Part shown: in pieces, positions 21,767 through 33,571 of the stretch
Position numbering within the stretch: position 1 is the stretch's first letter
How the letters are laid out: every line of letters begins with the position of its first letter
DNA from: Craspedostauros australis
Taxonomy: Eukaryota > Bacillariophyta > Bacillariophyceae > Mastogloiales > Achnanthaceae
Direction of reading: 5' to 3'
DNA length: 64,000 bases
Assembly (NCBI GenBank): GCA_026770025.1
Contig: JAMXDE010000012.1
Span: forward strand, 248,001-312,000
Position numbers and translations under genes: made by a program
The notes under the pieces: generated by a model
The model's input: only the letters and a program-made list of their open reading frames with translations
What the model was told of the DNA's origin: nothing
The model's database searches: none

Positions 21767-23246
21767 TTGGTGTGGTGTGGTTTGGTGTAGTGCAGTGCAG
21801 TGCAGTGTAAGGTGCGGAGGATGTCGCGGCGTCGGCTTGTGTTGTCGGAGACGAGTGGCTATCTGCGCTGCTTAAAATGCTGAATGGTGGACTTGATTGT
21901 CTATCGTTGATGTGGGGTGCTCAAGAAAAGTTGGGTTTGAAGGAGTTGCTGTTTTGAAAGTTTGAATAGAATCGGGTAGTTGCGGAGTTTCCAACTTGTG
22001 GCACCTTGAGGTTGCTTTGCAGGTGCTTGCATCGGAGATGAATCGTCTGGTGGTGTTGAGGTGTCGTTGTTTGTTCGATTGCTTGTGTTTCTGCGTGGAG
22101 ATGTGGCGAAAGGGAGGTTTTTCGCAGGTTGGATTCTGGCGATGATGCCCAATCTTGCGTAGTTCCACGCCCCTCGTCGATGTCAACTGCCAAAGAAAGA
22201 AGAAACAATTGTGGGAGTTGTCATCGCCAATTTACCGAAATGAAGTAACCGTCACAAGTCGTTAAGTACATTTGACACACATGTATGATGCGACAGTGAT
22301 TGGCCAATGATTTGATTCCATTTCACGTCTCGAGACACAAGCGTGCCGGCCACACACATCGAAGCACACGAAAGGGTACGCCCACAGCAAACCTCGCGCT
22401 TGTGCGCGCGCCACGAAGCACAAAAAAAGATACTCTTGTGTCGCACTGTACTGTGCTGTGCTGCGCTTGGCCCATCAGTTTCGTTGTTGTTCGCGGCGGC
22501 TCCGTATCTGTACTCTTGCCATGCCATGCCACACGACAAATACGCGAACGAACAGTATCTGCTTTGTCAACCATGCATTGAATTGAATGATGCATTCAAT
22601 CGGTGCCTGCGTTGCCTCCATCCCCATCCTACGCATCAGGAGCATTTTGCATGTTTCCAGCAAAACAAAGAGGTGAGAGCAAGGAGAATGGAATTGTGGA
22701 ATAAAGTCCAAATGTGCGCGAAGAGTTCCTGTGCGCCTTGTCGCTGTGCACGAGTGCGCGCGTGGCGGGGGCACCATGGCTGTATTTGCAATTTTGATCA
22801 CGTGGAGGATGATCGAAAACCTCTGAGTATGTGCGGTGAGTACGACCGAGAGTACGCATTGTGTCACACGTACGGACGATGAGCTCAATGAATCTTCCTT
22901 TGTTGCGCAGTATTGTCCGTGGACATTGAATCAGATTGCTGATGTACATGTTACCATTGTACAGTGCACGGGCACGAAGCCATCCATGGTTCACATGCAG
23001 ATCACAAGCGCACAGAATCCGATCTATTATAGCACTATGCTTCACTGTGATCCACCTCCGCAAGCTCATCCAAGTGTCACGTACGAGTACGAGCGCGAGG
23101 ACGTATTGCGACAATGATGATCGACTGGCAGAGCTCCGTTCTGTGCATGGTCTGATGATTCCGAACACGCGCACGCATCAACCATGAAACAAACGAAAAA
23201 CATGGGTGAGCACCACGGACATGGTCTTCCGTGCTGTCCTCTCCAC

Positions 23247-23247
<1 letters not shown>

Positions 23248-23286
<39 letters not shown>
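23248..23286. repeat. (CGTCAT)n microsatellite
   Basis: About six uninterrupted hexanucleotide units in non-coding sequence. Confidence 0.9.
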
Positions 23287-24069
23287 GTTCTTGGTCGTGC
23301 TGGGACTCGCATGTGCGTTTGCGTTTTCATCGACACCACCACGCATGATGTTCGCAATCATATCTCCTTCTGATGTTGTAAAGTAATACAATTGTACGAT
23401 CTCTACGAGCTATCGTAGATGGCACAAAGGTTGTGAGTGGCGCAGGGATCAAACTGCCCGTGTGTGTGTGGACGACAAGAGTGGATGGGAGAAGGAGAGG
23501 GGAAGATGCACTCGCATGACATCTGAGGAAAGTGAAGGCACTGGAACGAGTCCTCTCTCTGTCTTTCTGCTCCTATTGCCACAAAACTTGAGTCAACCCA
23601 ACCTAACCCAATCCAACCCGGAACAACCAGCACTTCAACAACGATCACGATGATACTCACCCAATCACACCAACACCTGCGTGCACACGAACACACAAGG
23701 GCGCAAACAGGAAAGGTGAAGGCAAATGGCGAAAAAGCAAGGAGGAAACGTCATCCCAATCAAATCAAATCCGAGCAGCTGCTCCTCTCCCCCACATCGA
23801 CCGACGCACCGCCTCATCGCTCCAAACGAAGGCGATCACAGGGACAAAACGCGGAACGTAGCCAACTGAAGTGCTACACATCACCTCATGAGAGCTTTCC
23901 CATTGGACGATGGAGCCTCGCAAAGACGGCGCCGTTTGGCAACCATTCGTTTCCTCCACATCACCCAACCAAAAGCTTCCAGTCCACCGAAGATGCAGAT
24001 GGCCGCCCCCTTGATGTAAGCGACGGGGATCCAATTAGAATGCTTTCCTTGTGGACACCAAATGCAGGC

Positions 24070-24098
24070 CACTTAACATTTTTTCGTGATGTTAAGTG
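24070..24098. other. Perfect inverted repeat / hairpin
   Basis: CACTTAACAT at 24070-24079 is exactly complementary to ATGTTAAGTG at 24089-24098, with a 9-nt loop TTTTTCGTG. Outer bases GGC/GCC can pair further past a one-base bulge. It lies far from any recognised gene end. Confidence 0.7.
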
Positions 24099-25279
24099 CC
24101 ATTCAACCATTGGGTCCCGTTGCGTGGAGATGGGGTGCATTTGTGGTGCGGAGGAACATCTTTGGTTGTTGAAAAGTCGGTGACGTTGTTGTTCTTGGAT
24201 ACGGCTATGTTTTTCGAGTTGACGTGGCCACAGTGTGGCCAATCACATCACTCAAATACGCCACAACTGCGTGCAGTTCTCGCGGACCTTCCGTGAGTAC
24301 TGGAATGTACGAAAGCTCCAAAGGGTTCGTGTTGCGTTTGATTCCATCGCTGCACATCGTCGCCGTTCGCTACCTGCATGCGTTGGTGTTCCCACGAACA
24401 ACAGCGGCAAAGTGGGTGGGTGTCGACAAGGATACTCGCCAGCGTGCGCGATTTTATTGGTACAGCTGCTGCGGCTCGTAGTCTACGGTACTGCGCTTTG
24501 TTGTTGTGGATTCAGAACAGGTACGCACGCACGTACGAGGGCAAGAAGATCGCATCGACAAACAAACCATCTGCTGCGGTGTATCGTGCGATACGAGAAA
24601 GTACGTGATAGACACAACGGGAGCCGGTTGGGCACAACCAGACCGGAGATGACTATCGCGAAGTAGCACGGGAGGAACCTCAGCGACGATTTTCGCGCAA
24701 AACCAACCAGCAACGTTGCGAGCCAAGTGCGCCTTTCCTCCACTATCGGAAGACGCGTCACAGACACTCACAAGCAAAGCAAAGCAGCTGCATCACCACA
24801 GCAAGGATACGCAAGAGACCAACTGCCCACCATCCTCAGCAGATCCATCGATCCATTCCTCTCTCGTTGCCACAATCCACATCGTCACCAACCGCATCAT
24901 CACCATCGAGAGCGCTTTGCTTGTCTTGCTTGTCCTGTTCGTAACAATCCAACCAACCAACCAACCAACCCAACATCAAACCGACCGCACTTTACGAACA
25001 CCTCCAACTCGTGGTCGTAAACAACACATCTCAACCCATCTCGGCCCAACAGCAGAGCCAAGCACCCCAGCCAGTTCCGCAGCCTTTCCGCCACGCAAGC
25101 ACAAAAAGCAACCGAGAGAAAAAGTGTGTCAACTGCCACTGCCCGAAGCTCCGCACCCTCTTCATAAATCGCTACAACTGCATACAACACAGCTACATAC
25201 AACAGTTACATAACAACAGTTACATACAACGTCAACAACCACAACCACAACAACAACAACAACGTCAACAACAAACACA

Positions 25280-26440
25280 ATGAAGATGTACATGAACAGC
25301 ACCGACAACAGCGCCAACCACGAACCGGCGCATGGATCCTCGTCCTCGTCACCACGCACAAGCCACCTCTCGCACTCGGCAGCACCACGCTTCTCGCTGC
25401 GCAAGAGATCCTTCCGCGATGATGCCAGCAACGGCAGCAACAACGGCATGAACCTGGCGTCGTACAACTCAGACTTCCTGTCAGGGCTGTTCGCCGATGT
25501 GGCCAAGGCCAACGTGCTGTCGGAGCTGCGCATCTCCACCCACCCCGGCGACGCCTCCCCCACGCACACCCACAAGAGATCCTGCGATCTCATCTCGCCC
25601 TCCACGGCCTCCTCCCTGGACGCAGCTGGATCGCCAGCAGCAACGACTGCTGCTGGCACAGTCGAGGTGGGCACCGTCACGCCAACCGCCGACACCTCCA
25701 AGAGACGGAAGCGCTGCCTCGGCCTCCACATGCGATCCTCCATCAACGCCAGACAGTCCACCAGGAATCTCCAGATGCTGTGCGAGCAGCCACTGCCACA
25801 GCTGCAGTCGGCCTCCTCCGTGGCGCCAGCACCTGGCATCGCCAGCGACAGCAGCGGCAAAGCGCAGGGCACCCTCCAGCGACAGAGCTCCTTGGCCTAC
25901 CAGCTACAGTGCGTCTCCAGCGCCTCCTCCGACTCCGCCGAGACCGCCATGCAAGATCAGGCCGCACAGTCCTCATCTTCCTCCTCCGATGCCTTCACCA
26001 AGCCCAAGACATCCATCGACATCGTGGAGATCGCCTTCCCCAACCTCCCGGCCACGGTCAGCGAGTCATCCTACTCCCAAACCCGTCTGGCCACCGGGTC
26101 CCTCCGCGCACGATCTTCCATCACCAGCGTGGCCGCTGCCGTTGCCAACGCAACAAGCGCTGCCGCTGAGGAACCCAAGGACTCCTTCGGATGGTTCGTG
26201 GATCTCGACGAGCCATTCGAGGAGCCACGCCTCCCCTCCAACGACACCAACAACAACCTCCATCACCACAGCTCCCTTCACCGAGCCACCCGGCCGCTCC
26301 TCGGACAGAACGCTCTGATACCGACGGACGACCTGGCCTTCCAGGCCCCAACTGCACCCAAACGAGTCAACGACGAAGCCGAGATCGAATGGGCACAAGC
26401 AGCTGACACCGTGGACGACGTCCTCGGCGATTTCTTCTAA
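25280..26440 (+). CDS. Unknown regulatory-looking protein ending in a conserved acidic/aromatic block
   Basis: Single exon of 386 residues, MKMYMNSTDNS..., preceded by a CAA-rich leader. Most of it is Ser/Ala/Thr-rich. Recognisably ordered parts are FSLRKRSFRDDASNG, FLSGLFADVAKA (about 65-78), a short basic KRRKRCLGLHMRSS (about 140), DSFGWFVDLDEPFEE (about 297-311) and the C-terminus DDLAFQAPTAPKR...EWAQAADTVDDVLGDFF. The last two blocks look like short linear motifs under constraint, and I associate a similar ending with diatom orphan proteins (memory only). Internal ATGs at codons 3 and 5 mean the start could be slightly later. Function unknown. Confidence 0.75.
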   Translation: MKMYMNSTDNSANHEPAHGSSSSSPRTSHLSHSAAPRFSLRKRSFRDDASNGSNNGMNLASYNSDFLSGLFADVAKANVLSELRISTHPGDASPTHTHKRSCDLISPSTASSLDAAGSPAATTAAGTVEVGTVTPTADTSKRRKRCLGLHMRSSINARQSTRNLQMLCEQPLPQLQSASSVAPAPGIASDSSGKAQGTLQRQSSLAYQLQCVSSASSDSAETAMQDQAAQSSSSSSDAFTKPKTSIDIVEIAFPNLPATVSESSYSQTRLATGSLRARSSITSVAAAVANATSAAAEEPKDSFGWFVDLDEPFEEPRLPSNDTNNNLHHHSSLHRATRPLLGQNALIPTDDLAFQAPTAPKRVNDEAEIEWAQAADTVDDVLGDFF

Positions 26441-28894
26441 ACGCTACAGAATGAACCTAGCTTACACAACATTCCCAGCACCACCATCACCCCCAAACAA
26501 CAAACACCAGCGCCCGCCCTTGTCAGTGCGACAACGGCGACGGCAACACCATCCCCCACATGCGCAAACTCCAACAATCCAACAAACACAACAACCATGT
26601 GCCACCACCACGGTTGCACACGAACACACACACAAACATATACACAAGCCAGTGGCTGAACCAGCTGCTGTCCTTGGTATCACCCAGAACTGAATCAAGG
26701 AGGCACTCCCTTCCTTCCTTCCTCATCCATCAACACGTGCACGTCAAGCCTGCGTCTCCCCAACATGTGGACACGCACGCTTCCCTGCACAACAACTCCC
26801 GCCGACTTAAGGCTCTAAGACAGGATCGATCACTCCCCCCGTGATTGCAATCCACACAATGTCAACCCCCAGGATGGATGAAAGAGAAGGACGTGTTGCC
26901 ATGTGCTGCACCGCGCAGTACAGCGTGGTGCAATGCACAACCGACGGCACGCCTTCACGAACATCAAACAATTCTTTGTACATACTCGTACCACACGAAT
27001 CCAAAGCAATGAAACAGTAAGGTACTTTCCTGCTAGTGCTATCACAACCATTAGGCTATCTTCTATTTCAAAACCAACACTCTTTCTGTAGCGACGGCAT
27101 CCACTCTCATCTTTTCAGATGCTCTGCTGTACGCGTACGTCGCTGATGAGCAAATCCTCCGTCGGGACCTTGTTCTTCCCTTGCGCAAATCCAACAAGCC
27201 CGGCACACATCGCCACATCAATCTGCCATCAGAGACAGCATCATGGTAGTTCGTATAGTATGCGAAGAAATGGAGAGACAAGAGACGAAGAAGCTTGCCC
27301 TTGCTGTTTGCCATAAGTACGATCATGGCGCGATAGTTGATGACAACATTCCGATCAATCCGCAGAGTTAGCCTTGTGTTGAATCCGTGTGGTTTCGGAA
27401 GGATGGTAGATTCGGAGACCATTGTTCGTTGCGCCTAGTCGTACGTGTTCCTCTTGTTCTCTCTGTTCACCTCACGTGCTCTTCCATCACTCTTGGCGGC
27501 GATGTCGGCATTGTTGCAGGCAACTTTTGTGGCTGTGCATCATCACCAAGCGGAGTCGACTCGCGCCATGGCACGTCACCTCACATCATGATCTCATCAA
27601 CTCTACACGCATGATGCTTGTACGAGCTGTGGTGCGAGCACGTAGGTATGCACCCCATGTTGGTTGAATGAGGACATGCGAGTACCAGTCGAGAGTACTG
27701 CGCGCTTCAAGCAATCATGCTCGTGCTCATACGAGCCATCGGACACAAACGGCGACACTTGACATTCACATCAAATCGTCTTCGTCTATGGTACGAGAGT
27801 ATGATACGAGCACAGTTGTAACACAGTTGTAGCACAGTTGTCGCACACTTTCCTCACAGTTCGCGGCGGTGGACTGAACATCAGCGCACGGCGATGTCCG
27901 AATCCATGAAGATAGATCGTACATGAAGGAAGAAAGCAAAAGGCAAGCAAACAAGGGAGGCGGCTTGATCGAACCGGACGGCACTGTGCTCCCCTCCTAC
28001 CACACATCGCACTCCTGCTCGTGCGCAACACACATCTACATATAATAAAATACTATTGAACACGACAATCTAATAGAATATAATATATGTGTCCTATACA
28101 TTCACATACCTAAAGCACCCCCATCGCGGACTCTTTGCCTCTCACGTTATCGGCACAACCACTTGGCATCCATCTTCATTAGTTTCGATTCTCCGTTTAT
28201 GAGCCCCTCAAGGTGACGGCGGAGCATACACCATTCCTCGATGCTCCTACCCACCTTCGAGGATTTAAATACATTTATCAGCATTACCGTACCATACAGT
28301 ACACGCACGGCGAGACTCCTCCTCGAGTTGCATTCCCCTCACGCTGCATGAGTATGGCACGTCAAGTCAACCATTGAGAGAGATGCTGGCGGGTCTCATG
28401 TTTAATCTCCTCGTGCGGCCACGAGCTGTTTGCCTGATTGACTGGTTATTCTTCTCTTCGCGCGAGGGGGCAACCGCATCCATTTTCTCCCATTTGTGAT
28501 CGTGAAGAAGAGGAATCGAGGAGTCGGAAACGCGAGTCCCGAACTCAATCAGGTCTTGTGGCGCGACGAAACATGTGATCGATTCGTGACTAACCTGCGT
28601 TTTGCGGAACAAGACCAAACGCACACAACAGGCCCTTTTCAACGACAACACACAAGGCCTTTTCATGATAGCCTTGAAAGTGGCCTCTCAGAGAAATGTG
28701 TGACCACCTCGATCGTCAATTGATCGACTAGGTCGATTGCATCGTCTCTTTTCGCGCCAAAACGTAACATCACAGAAACTTGCTCAACAACAACGGTAAC
28801 CAATGGGAACACCTCTCAAGCACATCGGGAGTTGTGAGGTGTTGGAAGGACAACGCAATGGTGAAGTATGTACGTGTATTCATACGTACGCGTA
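26441..28894. other. Intergenic region left of the ABCG duplication
   Basis: About 2.45 kb. No supported gene. AT-rich patches at 28040-28110 and several GTACGAG/ATACGAGC motifs (27619, 27725, 27790-27810) are present, and CACAGTTGT is repeated three times at 27814-27846. Confidence 0.5.
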
Positions 28895-31800
28895 CATACT
28901 CGTACGGAACTCCTCCTCGATATGGACTACCATCGTATGAGCTGTTATATTATACTATGGGTGTTGTATCACATTTTGTTTTAATACATAGAATAATATG
29001 TGTAGTATTGAGGGGGATTGTTGGGTTGGCTTGGGTCTGCTCAATGATCTGCCATCACACGAGTAGCCGATTGCCTCACCAAACCCTCACTGGGTCTGTC
29101 ATCGTCAACGGAACATGCAAGATGAAGGCGACAGTCGTCGCGCTTCGGTTGGAAAGGGGCCGTGTGAATTGCGATTGCGATTGGCCTCTCCGCTTGGGCG
29201 TACTCGTACGCATACCTACGAGCGCGAGTACGGTGACAAGCTTGGAGGTGCGAGAGAACCGCACCGTTCCCGCGCTTACTTCTCGATCTTGGAAACGCTG
29301 CGGGTTCTGATGACAACCAACCCGACGTACATGAGCTTATAGATCATGCCGATGCCGATGAGGGTGCCAACATGCTCCCAGACACGGTCAGAGTTCTTGA
29401 CCACGGGGAAGGCGCCGTGCAGGACGGCAAGAGCCTCAGATGCTGTGGTATCCTCCCAGTCGGTGTCCTGGAATGTAACGTACACGGTGCTTGGCTGGAA
29501 GTAGGTGAATGGGAAGATGTAGTAGAACAGCTTCAATGGCCAGTACAGATCCTCCTCGCCGATCAGGAAGCCTCCGAACAGGAAGGAATCGAACCAAAAG
29601 CAGATGAAGGCCAGCATGCCGACGATGACGTTGCTGAAGGCGACAGACAGAACTTCGGCGACGGACTCGAAGACGAACATGGTCGCCATGTAGATGGCAA
29701 CGCATTCGCCGAAAGACTCCCACGGGACGTCCTGGATGACGAAGCTCGGAATGAGCAGGGCAATCATGGTGAACATGAAGAGCACCGGGATGACGAGGAC
29801 AAACTTGGCCAGAATGTAGGACCATGGTTGGATCATTCCGTTCTGGACTTCGCGCTGGATTGAGTGGAACTCGTCGAACAACGCGTAGACAGCCACGACA
29901 GCCACTGTTCTCATGCGATGCGATGCGTCGATCCGAAGGTGCCGAATTGGGAACGGAAACGATGATAAAAAACAGAGGAGGACCGGTGAGATTTGATATT
30001 GCAATTCAAGAGAGCACAAGTGCCATGGAGTAGCAAGGCATCGCACGCACGCTCGAATGGCCAGAAGCAGATAGAGCAGGCCGATGGCAAAAAGCTGAAT
30101 ATCCCAGCAACGTGGAATGGCACATCGACTTACTTTGCGCTGGGACACTGAGGATCCACATCTGGATCCAGAACTTGGAGTACGCGTTGTCCAGTGTGTG
30201 GTTTCTGGCCTCCCAGTACACAAACGCGAAGACCAAGGTCGCGACGGCGATGAGAACGGCGCGACCGAGGTACAAGATGGGGTCGCGGATGATCAACGTC
30301 CGATGGCGATGGAACATGATCGACATCTGACTGAGGATGGGCGCGTTGACGTAGCTGCCCTCCATGTCGATGCTGGATTTGTGCTTCATGGTGGCGTTGC
30401 CGTTGATCCCGGCGATAGCTGGCTTCATCCTGTACCAATGCATCAAGATCTCGTTGACCTGTGTTTCGCTGGTGAAGTCGCTGTTCACCAAGTCGAGGTA
30501 ATGCTCTGCCGGGTTGGTGTTGGCCGGCAGCGGATACCCGATCGAGTCGAAGAATGCCAAGGCATCCTCGGTGTTTCCGGAGAAGGCCTCCATGCCGCGG
30601 GTGAGGATCATGACTTGGTCGAAGGAGTTGTACACCTTGGTGGACGGCTGGTGGATGGTGCAAATGATGATCAGATGCTCGTCCTTGGCAACACGGCCGA
30701 TCTCTTCCATCACGCTGGATGCGGATGCTGCGTCAAGGCCGGATGTTGGCTGTCATGGTCACAAGGAAGTCACATAGAGTATGGTAAAAGTACAGAGAGT
30801 AGGCAAGTGTTGGATACAGGCCAGGAACATGCGTGCACATCAAGAAATAGAGAGAGAGAGAGAGAGAGAGGAAGAAAGGGTGAGCAAACCTGCCAGATGG
30901 GTTCGAGTTTGAATTGATTTGATTCGATTGAGGGTGCACATTGGATCGTGCATGCTCTGGGATTCTTCGACAATCCCGGCAGAGCGTTTGTGCGAACATG
31001 TGCGATGTGCATGGTATGTCATGAACCGTGTGCGTGCGGGCGTGTGCGCTGTGCACTATACAAATATGTGCACTTACCTCATCCAAGAACAATACCTTTG
31101 GCTGCTTCAGCAATGCCACGGCGATGCTCAAGCGGCGCTTTTGCCCACCGGAGAGGTTGGAGCATCTGGTATCAGCGCAGATCACCAATCCCATCTTGTT
31201 CAACACCTCATCGACAGCCGTATCGACCCCATGCGACGTGTCTGCCACATGGTACAGACCAGCGGCGTACTTCAAGGTTTCGCGGGTGGTGAGGTACGGC
31301 CAGTGCATGTCCTGCTGCTTGACAACGAAGCAGTGCTTCTTGAAGGCCTTGCCCGTCATGGTCATGCCGTTCAAGCTGATTTCGCCATTTGCTGTGCCAT
31401 GGTGAGCATCCATGGTCAAGACGGAAATGAGGGTGGTCTTGCCCGCACCGGATGGTCCCAAAATGGCCAAGACATGGCCCTCCTTGACCTTACCGGAGAT
31501 GTTGTGGAGGATCTTCTTCTCGTTGTCGCCCGAACCCACGGTGAAGTTGATGTTGTCGAACACGAGGGCTGATCCGGAGCTTTCGTCAGAGTCGATGGTT
31601 CCCACAGAGGAGGCCTTCGCGCTCTTGTTGTTGATGCCTGATTCCATGCCATCCACGATCTCGGCTTCGATGTTGCCGCTGTCGGTGTGGGTGTTGCTGC
31701 GAGACATGGTGATGAAAGTGGTTTTGTTTTTTCGCTTTGACGTTTGTTGTTCGAAATACTTGTGTGTTTGTGGCTGTGCTTTCTGATTGTCAGGAATCTG

Positions 31801-32650
31801 ATTTGTGAGAGCAATAACCAAGCGGGTGCTCAGCGATCCTCTCTTGGCGTCACAGAGCACACATGTGTGCGAGCGCGGATGTGGATGCCATGGATACTCG
31901 TAGAAGATGAGGACGTGGGACGCGAGGCTATCTTCGACAGCGCCTCGTCTTGTGCAGTTGGACATGTGTTCAACACAGCACTCGTTGCACATCGGCGTGG
32001 GCAGCTCGTATCTTGCGGCTCGTCTGTATGTATGGTGGATATCCAGTAGGCAGATGCTGTGTGGAAGCTGCTTCAACCCCTCTCCTGATCATCCTCGCAT
32101 CAAAGGAATGCCTTGGTATTGCCAAGGAGGGCATTCGTGAATGCATGCGAATGCATGTGTGTGTGGGTGTGTTCATGCCGTCTTGGGACGGGCTCTTTCT
32201 TGGCGTTCCTGTCTCCGTTCAGTGAGTAGGTTCATCACCGCGCCAACTCCTATTCAGCCCCCCAAGGAGGTGGATTGTCGGACAAACCGCGCTTACCGCC
32301 CTGATGGGTTTGGGTGTTGCTGCTCTGGGACAGAAACAGTAAAAGTATCCGCGAGCACCTCTTGGTCTCTTCATGCCTGTGTGACTTGGGCGCGAACGGC
32401 GAGAACAGGACTCCCTCACAAGACTGTTCAGGGAGGCTGCTCGTTCATGGAGGAAAGCCTCGATCCGTTCGTATCATACCACTTCCGGAGGTGACGATTT
32501 TGCAAATGTCACCACGGCGAATCAGCCAGAAACAACAGAAACGGGAGGTGGATAAAATTGTGTCCGGTGGAAGCAGCCAAGAACAAGAAACACCAACAAG
32601 TCGCCGCTCTGAGCGAACGACGCTCTGAGACATCGCGATCGCGCCAGCTC
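28895..32650. repeat. Segmental duplication, copy A
   Basis: Direct repeat of 37275-41145, in the same orientation. It includes the whole ABCG gene with introns, about 380 bp of 3' flank and about 940 bp of 5' flank. The left limit is where CATACTCGTACGG begins to match; the right limit is just after GAGCGAACGACGCTCT. Coding parts differ at few positions (14 of 624 residues by eye), while flanks and introns carry small insertions or deletions. Confidence 0.93.
29276..31707 (-). CDS. ABCG-type half-transporter, copy A
   Basis: Three exons: 31707-31078, 30749-30134 and 29904-29276 (introns 328 and 229 nt, donors GTAAGT), giving 624 residues, the usual length for an ABCG/White half-transporter working as a dimer in a membrane. 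The N-terminal nucleotide-binding domain has Walker A GPSGAGKTT (about 85-93), a Q-loop in VVKQQDM, signature LSGGQKRR, Walker B VLFLDE joined across the intron to PTSGLD, and the H-loop CTIHQPS. The membrane domain follows: TM1 near YLGRAVLIAVATLVFAFVYW, TM2 across the exon 2/3 junction, then about four more ending KLMYVGLVVIRT. The start ATG has context ACCATGT; the frame stays open for over 100 codons upstream, but that part changes like non-coding DNA between the copies. The substrate cannot be deduced. Confidence 0.92.
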
Positions 32651-32714
32651 ATACTGCTGCGCTCAGCAATAATTTTCACCGCGATGATGCTGTTTGTTGC
32701 CGAAAGTTGAAGCT
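31708..32714. other. 5' flank of ABCG copy A
   Basis: Promoter and leader space for the minus-strand ABCG gene. Most of it (to about 32650) is duplicated in copy B. The last ~64 bp before the inverted-repeat element at 32715 has no counterpart there. No independent gene. Confidence 0.55.
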
Positions 32715-32791
32715 AGTTGAAGTTCAACTAAGAACAGACTACTTTCCACTTAGTGTGTCCAGTGTCGCACCATGACATTGTTTTTGGCGCG
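32715..32791 (+). repeat. Left terminal inverted repeat
   Basis: Outer 33 bp match the right repeat with a single difference (A/C at position 22). The next ~44 bp match at about 70% with one gap. Confidence 0.85.
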
Positions 32792-33571
32792 TCAACTATG
32801 ACTCAAAACCCTCCGTTTACAAATACAGGGAATTACGTTTCCCACAATATCCCACTCTGACTCATCAACCATTGGGGACTCAAATCTCAATCGATTCACT
32901 GAATTCAATGTACTCTGGGAACAATGACCCGGGTCAGTGAGTCGACCAACCATTGGTAAAGTAGAGTGGCACTTTTTCTCCGATTACAACAGAACTAAGC
33001 TTACCAACCTACGCATTATAGTGTCCATAGCAACAGAAAATTACCTATAATCTCAAGGTCCATATTTTAAGTTTTATGGACAATCCAATATTTGGAGGTC
33101 ATATGGGTCAAACGTAGCGTTCCACGATGTAGTTATGCCGAAAGTTCTTTGGTGTTCCGAGTAAATAACGATAGGTGTCCATTCACGTTGGTGTCTCCAG
33201 CTTTTTCCTTCCTCCTCGATCTTTTCGAACACGTTAAACAACGTTAGCCGCTCCGGAATCGATTGACATTTCCTGCTTGTGGACATCACACACATCATCG
33301 CCACATGCACACGACCACATCGTCGCCACGCAGACACAAAACCCCAGTCACATTTTGGATTCATTCCAAACGTTCCTCCGCCGATGCAATGCTCATTGTA
33401 TCTGTTTTGCTGCGGCTGTAGTGTGTGTAGTGAGAATACTAGTTACATTGGCAGTTGTGGTCGCCGCTGCTGCATCCAACACCTCCTCCACTCACTTTCA
33501 TTCAGCGTTCTCCAGTGCAATTCATCGAACAATCAATCAATCAATCAAGGAACTCTGTTCCCATCAGCACC

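Larger units (their letters stand above)
21680..25279. other. Large divergent intergenic region
   Basis: About 3.6 kb without a supported gene. It holds a 12-bp triple repeat next to the minus-strand start (21731-21766), a CGTCAT array (23248-23286), a perfect 10-bp-stem hairpin (24070-24098) and several copies of the GTACGAGTA-like motif (near 22850, 23082, 24530, 24595). From about 24900 the plus strand is rich in CAAC/CAACCAAC, typical of a long 5' leader for the gene at 25280. Confidence 0.5.

Noticed and set aside
22343-22882. Plus-strand Cys-rich frame (CQPC, CLRC pairs)
   Set aside because: Looks superficially like a small metal-binding protein, but a stop-free antisense frame covers the same DNA, the start is poor and no family fits.
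23881-24072. Minus frame with a membrane-like stretch (GAAICIFGGLEAFGWVMW)
   Set aside because: Only 63 residues, interrupted on both sides, no splice partner found.
29372-29863. Plus-strand acidic frame opposite ABCG exon 3 (also at 37754-38245)
   Set aside because: Antisense shadow kept in both copies only because the coding strand is conserved.
30733-32076. Extended ABCG protein starting far upstream
   Set aside because: The upstream part differs between the copies as untranslated sequence would, and the ATG at 31707 has a better context; the reading into intron 1 is also not coding.
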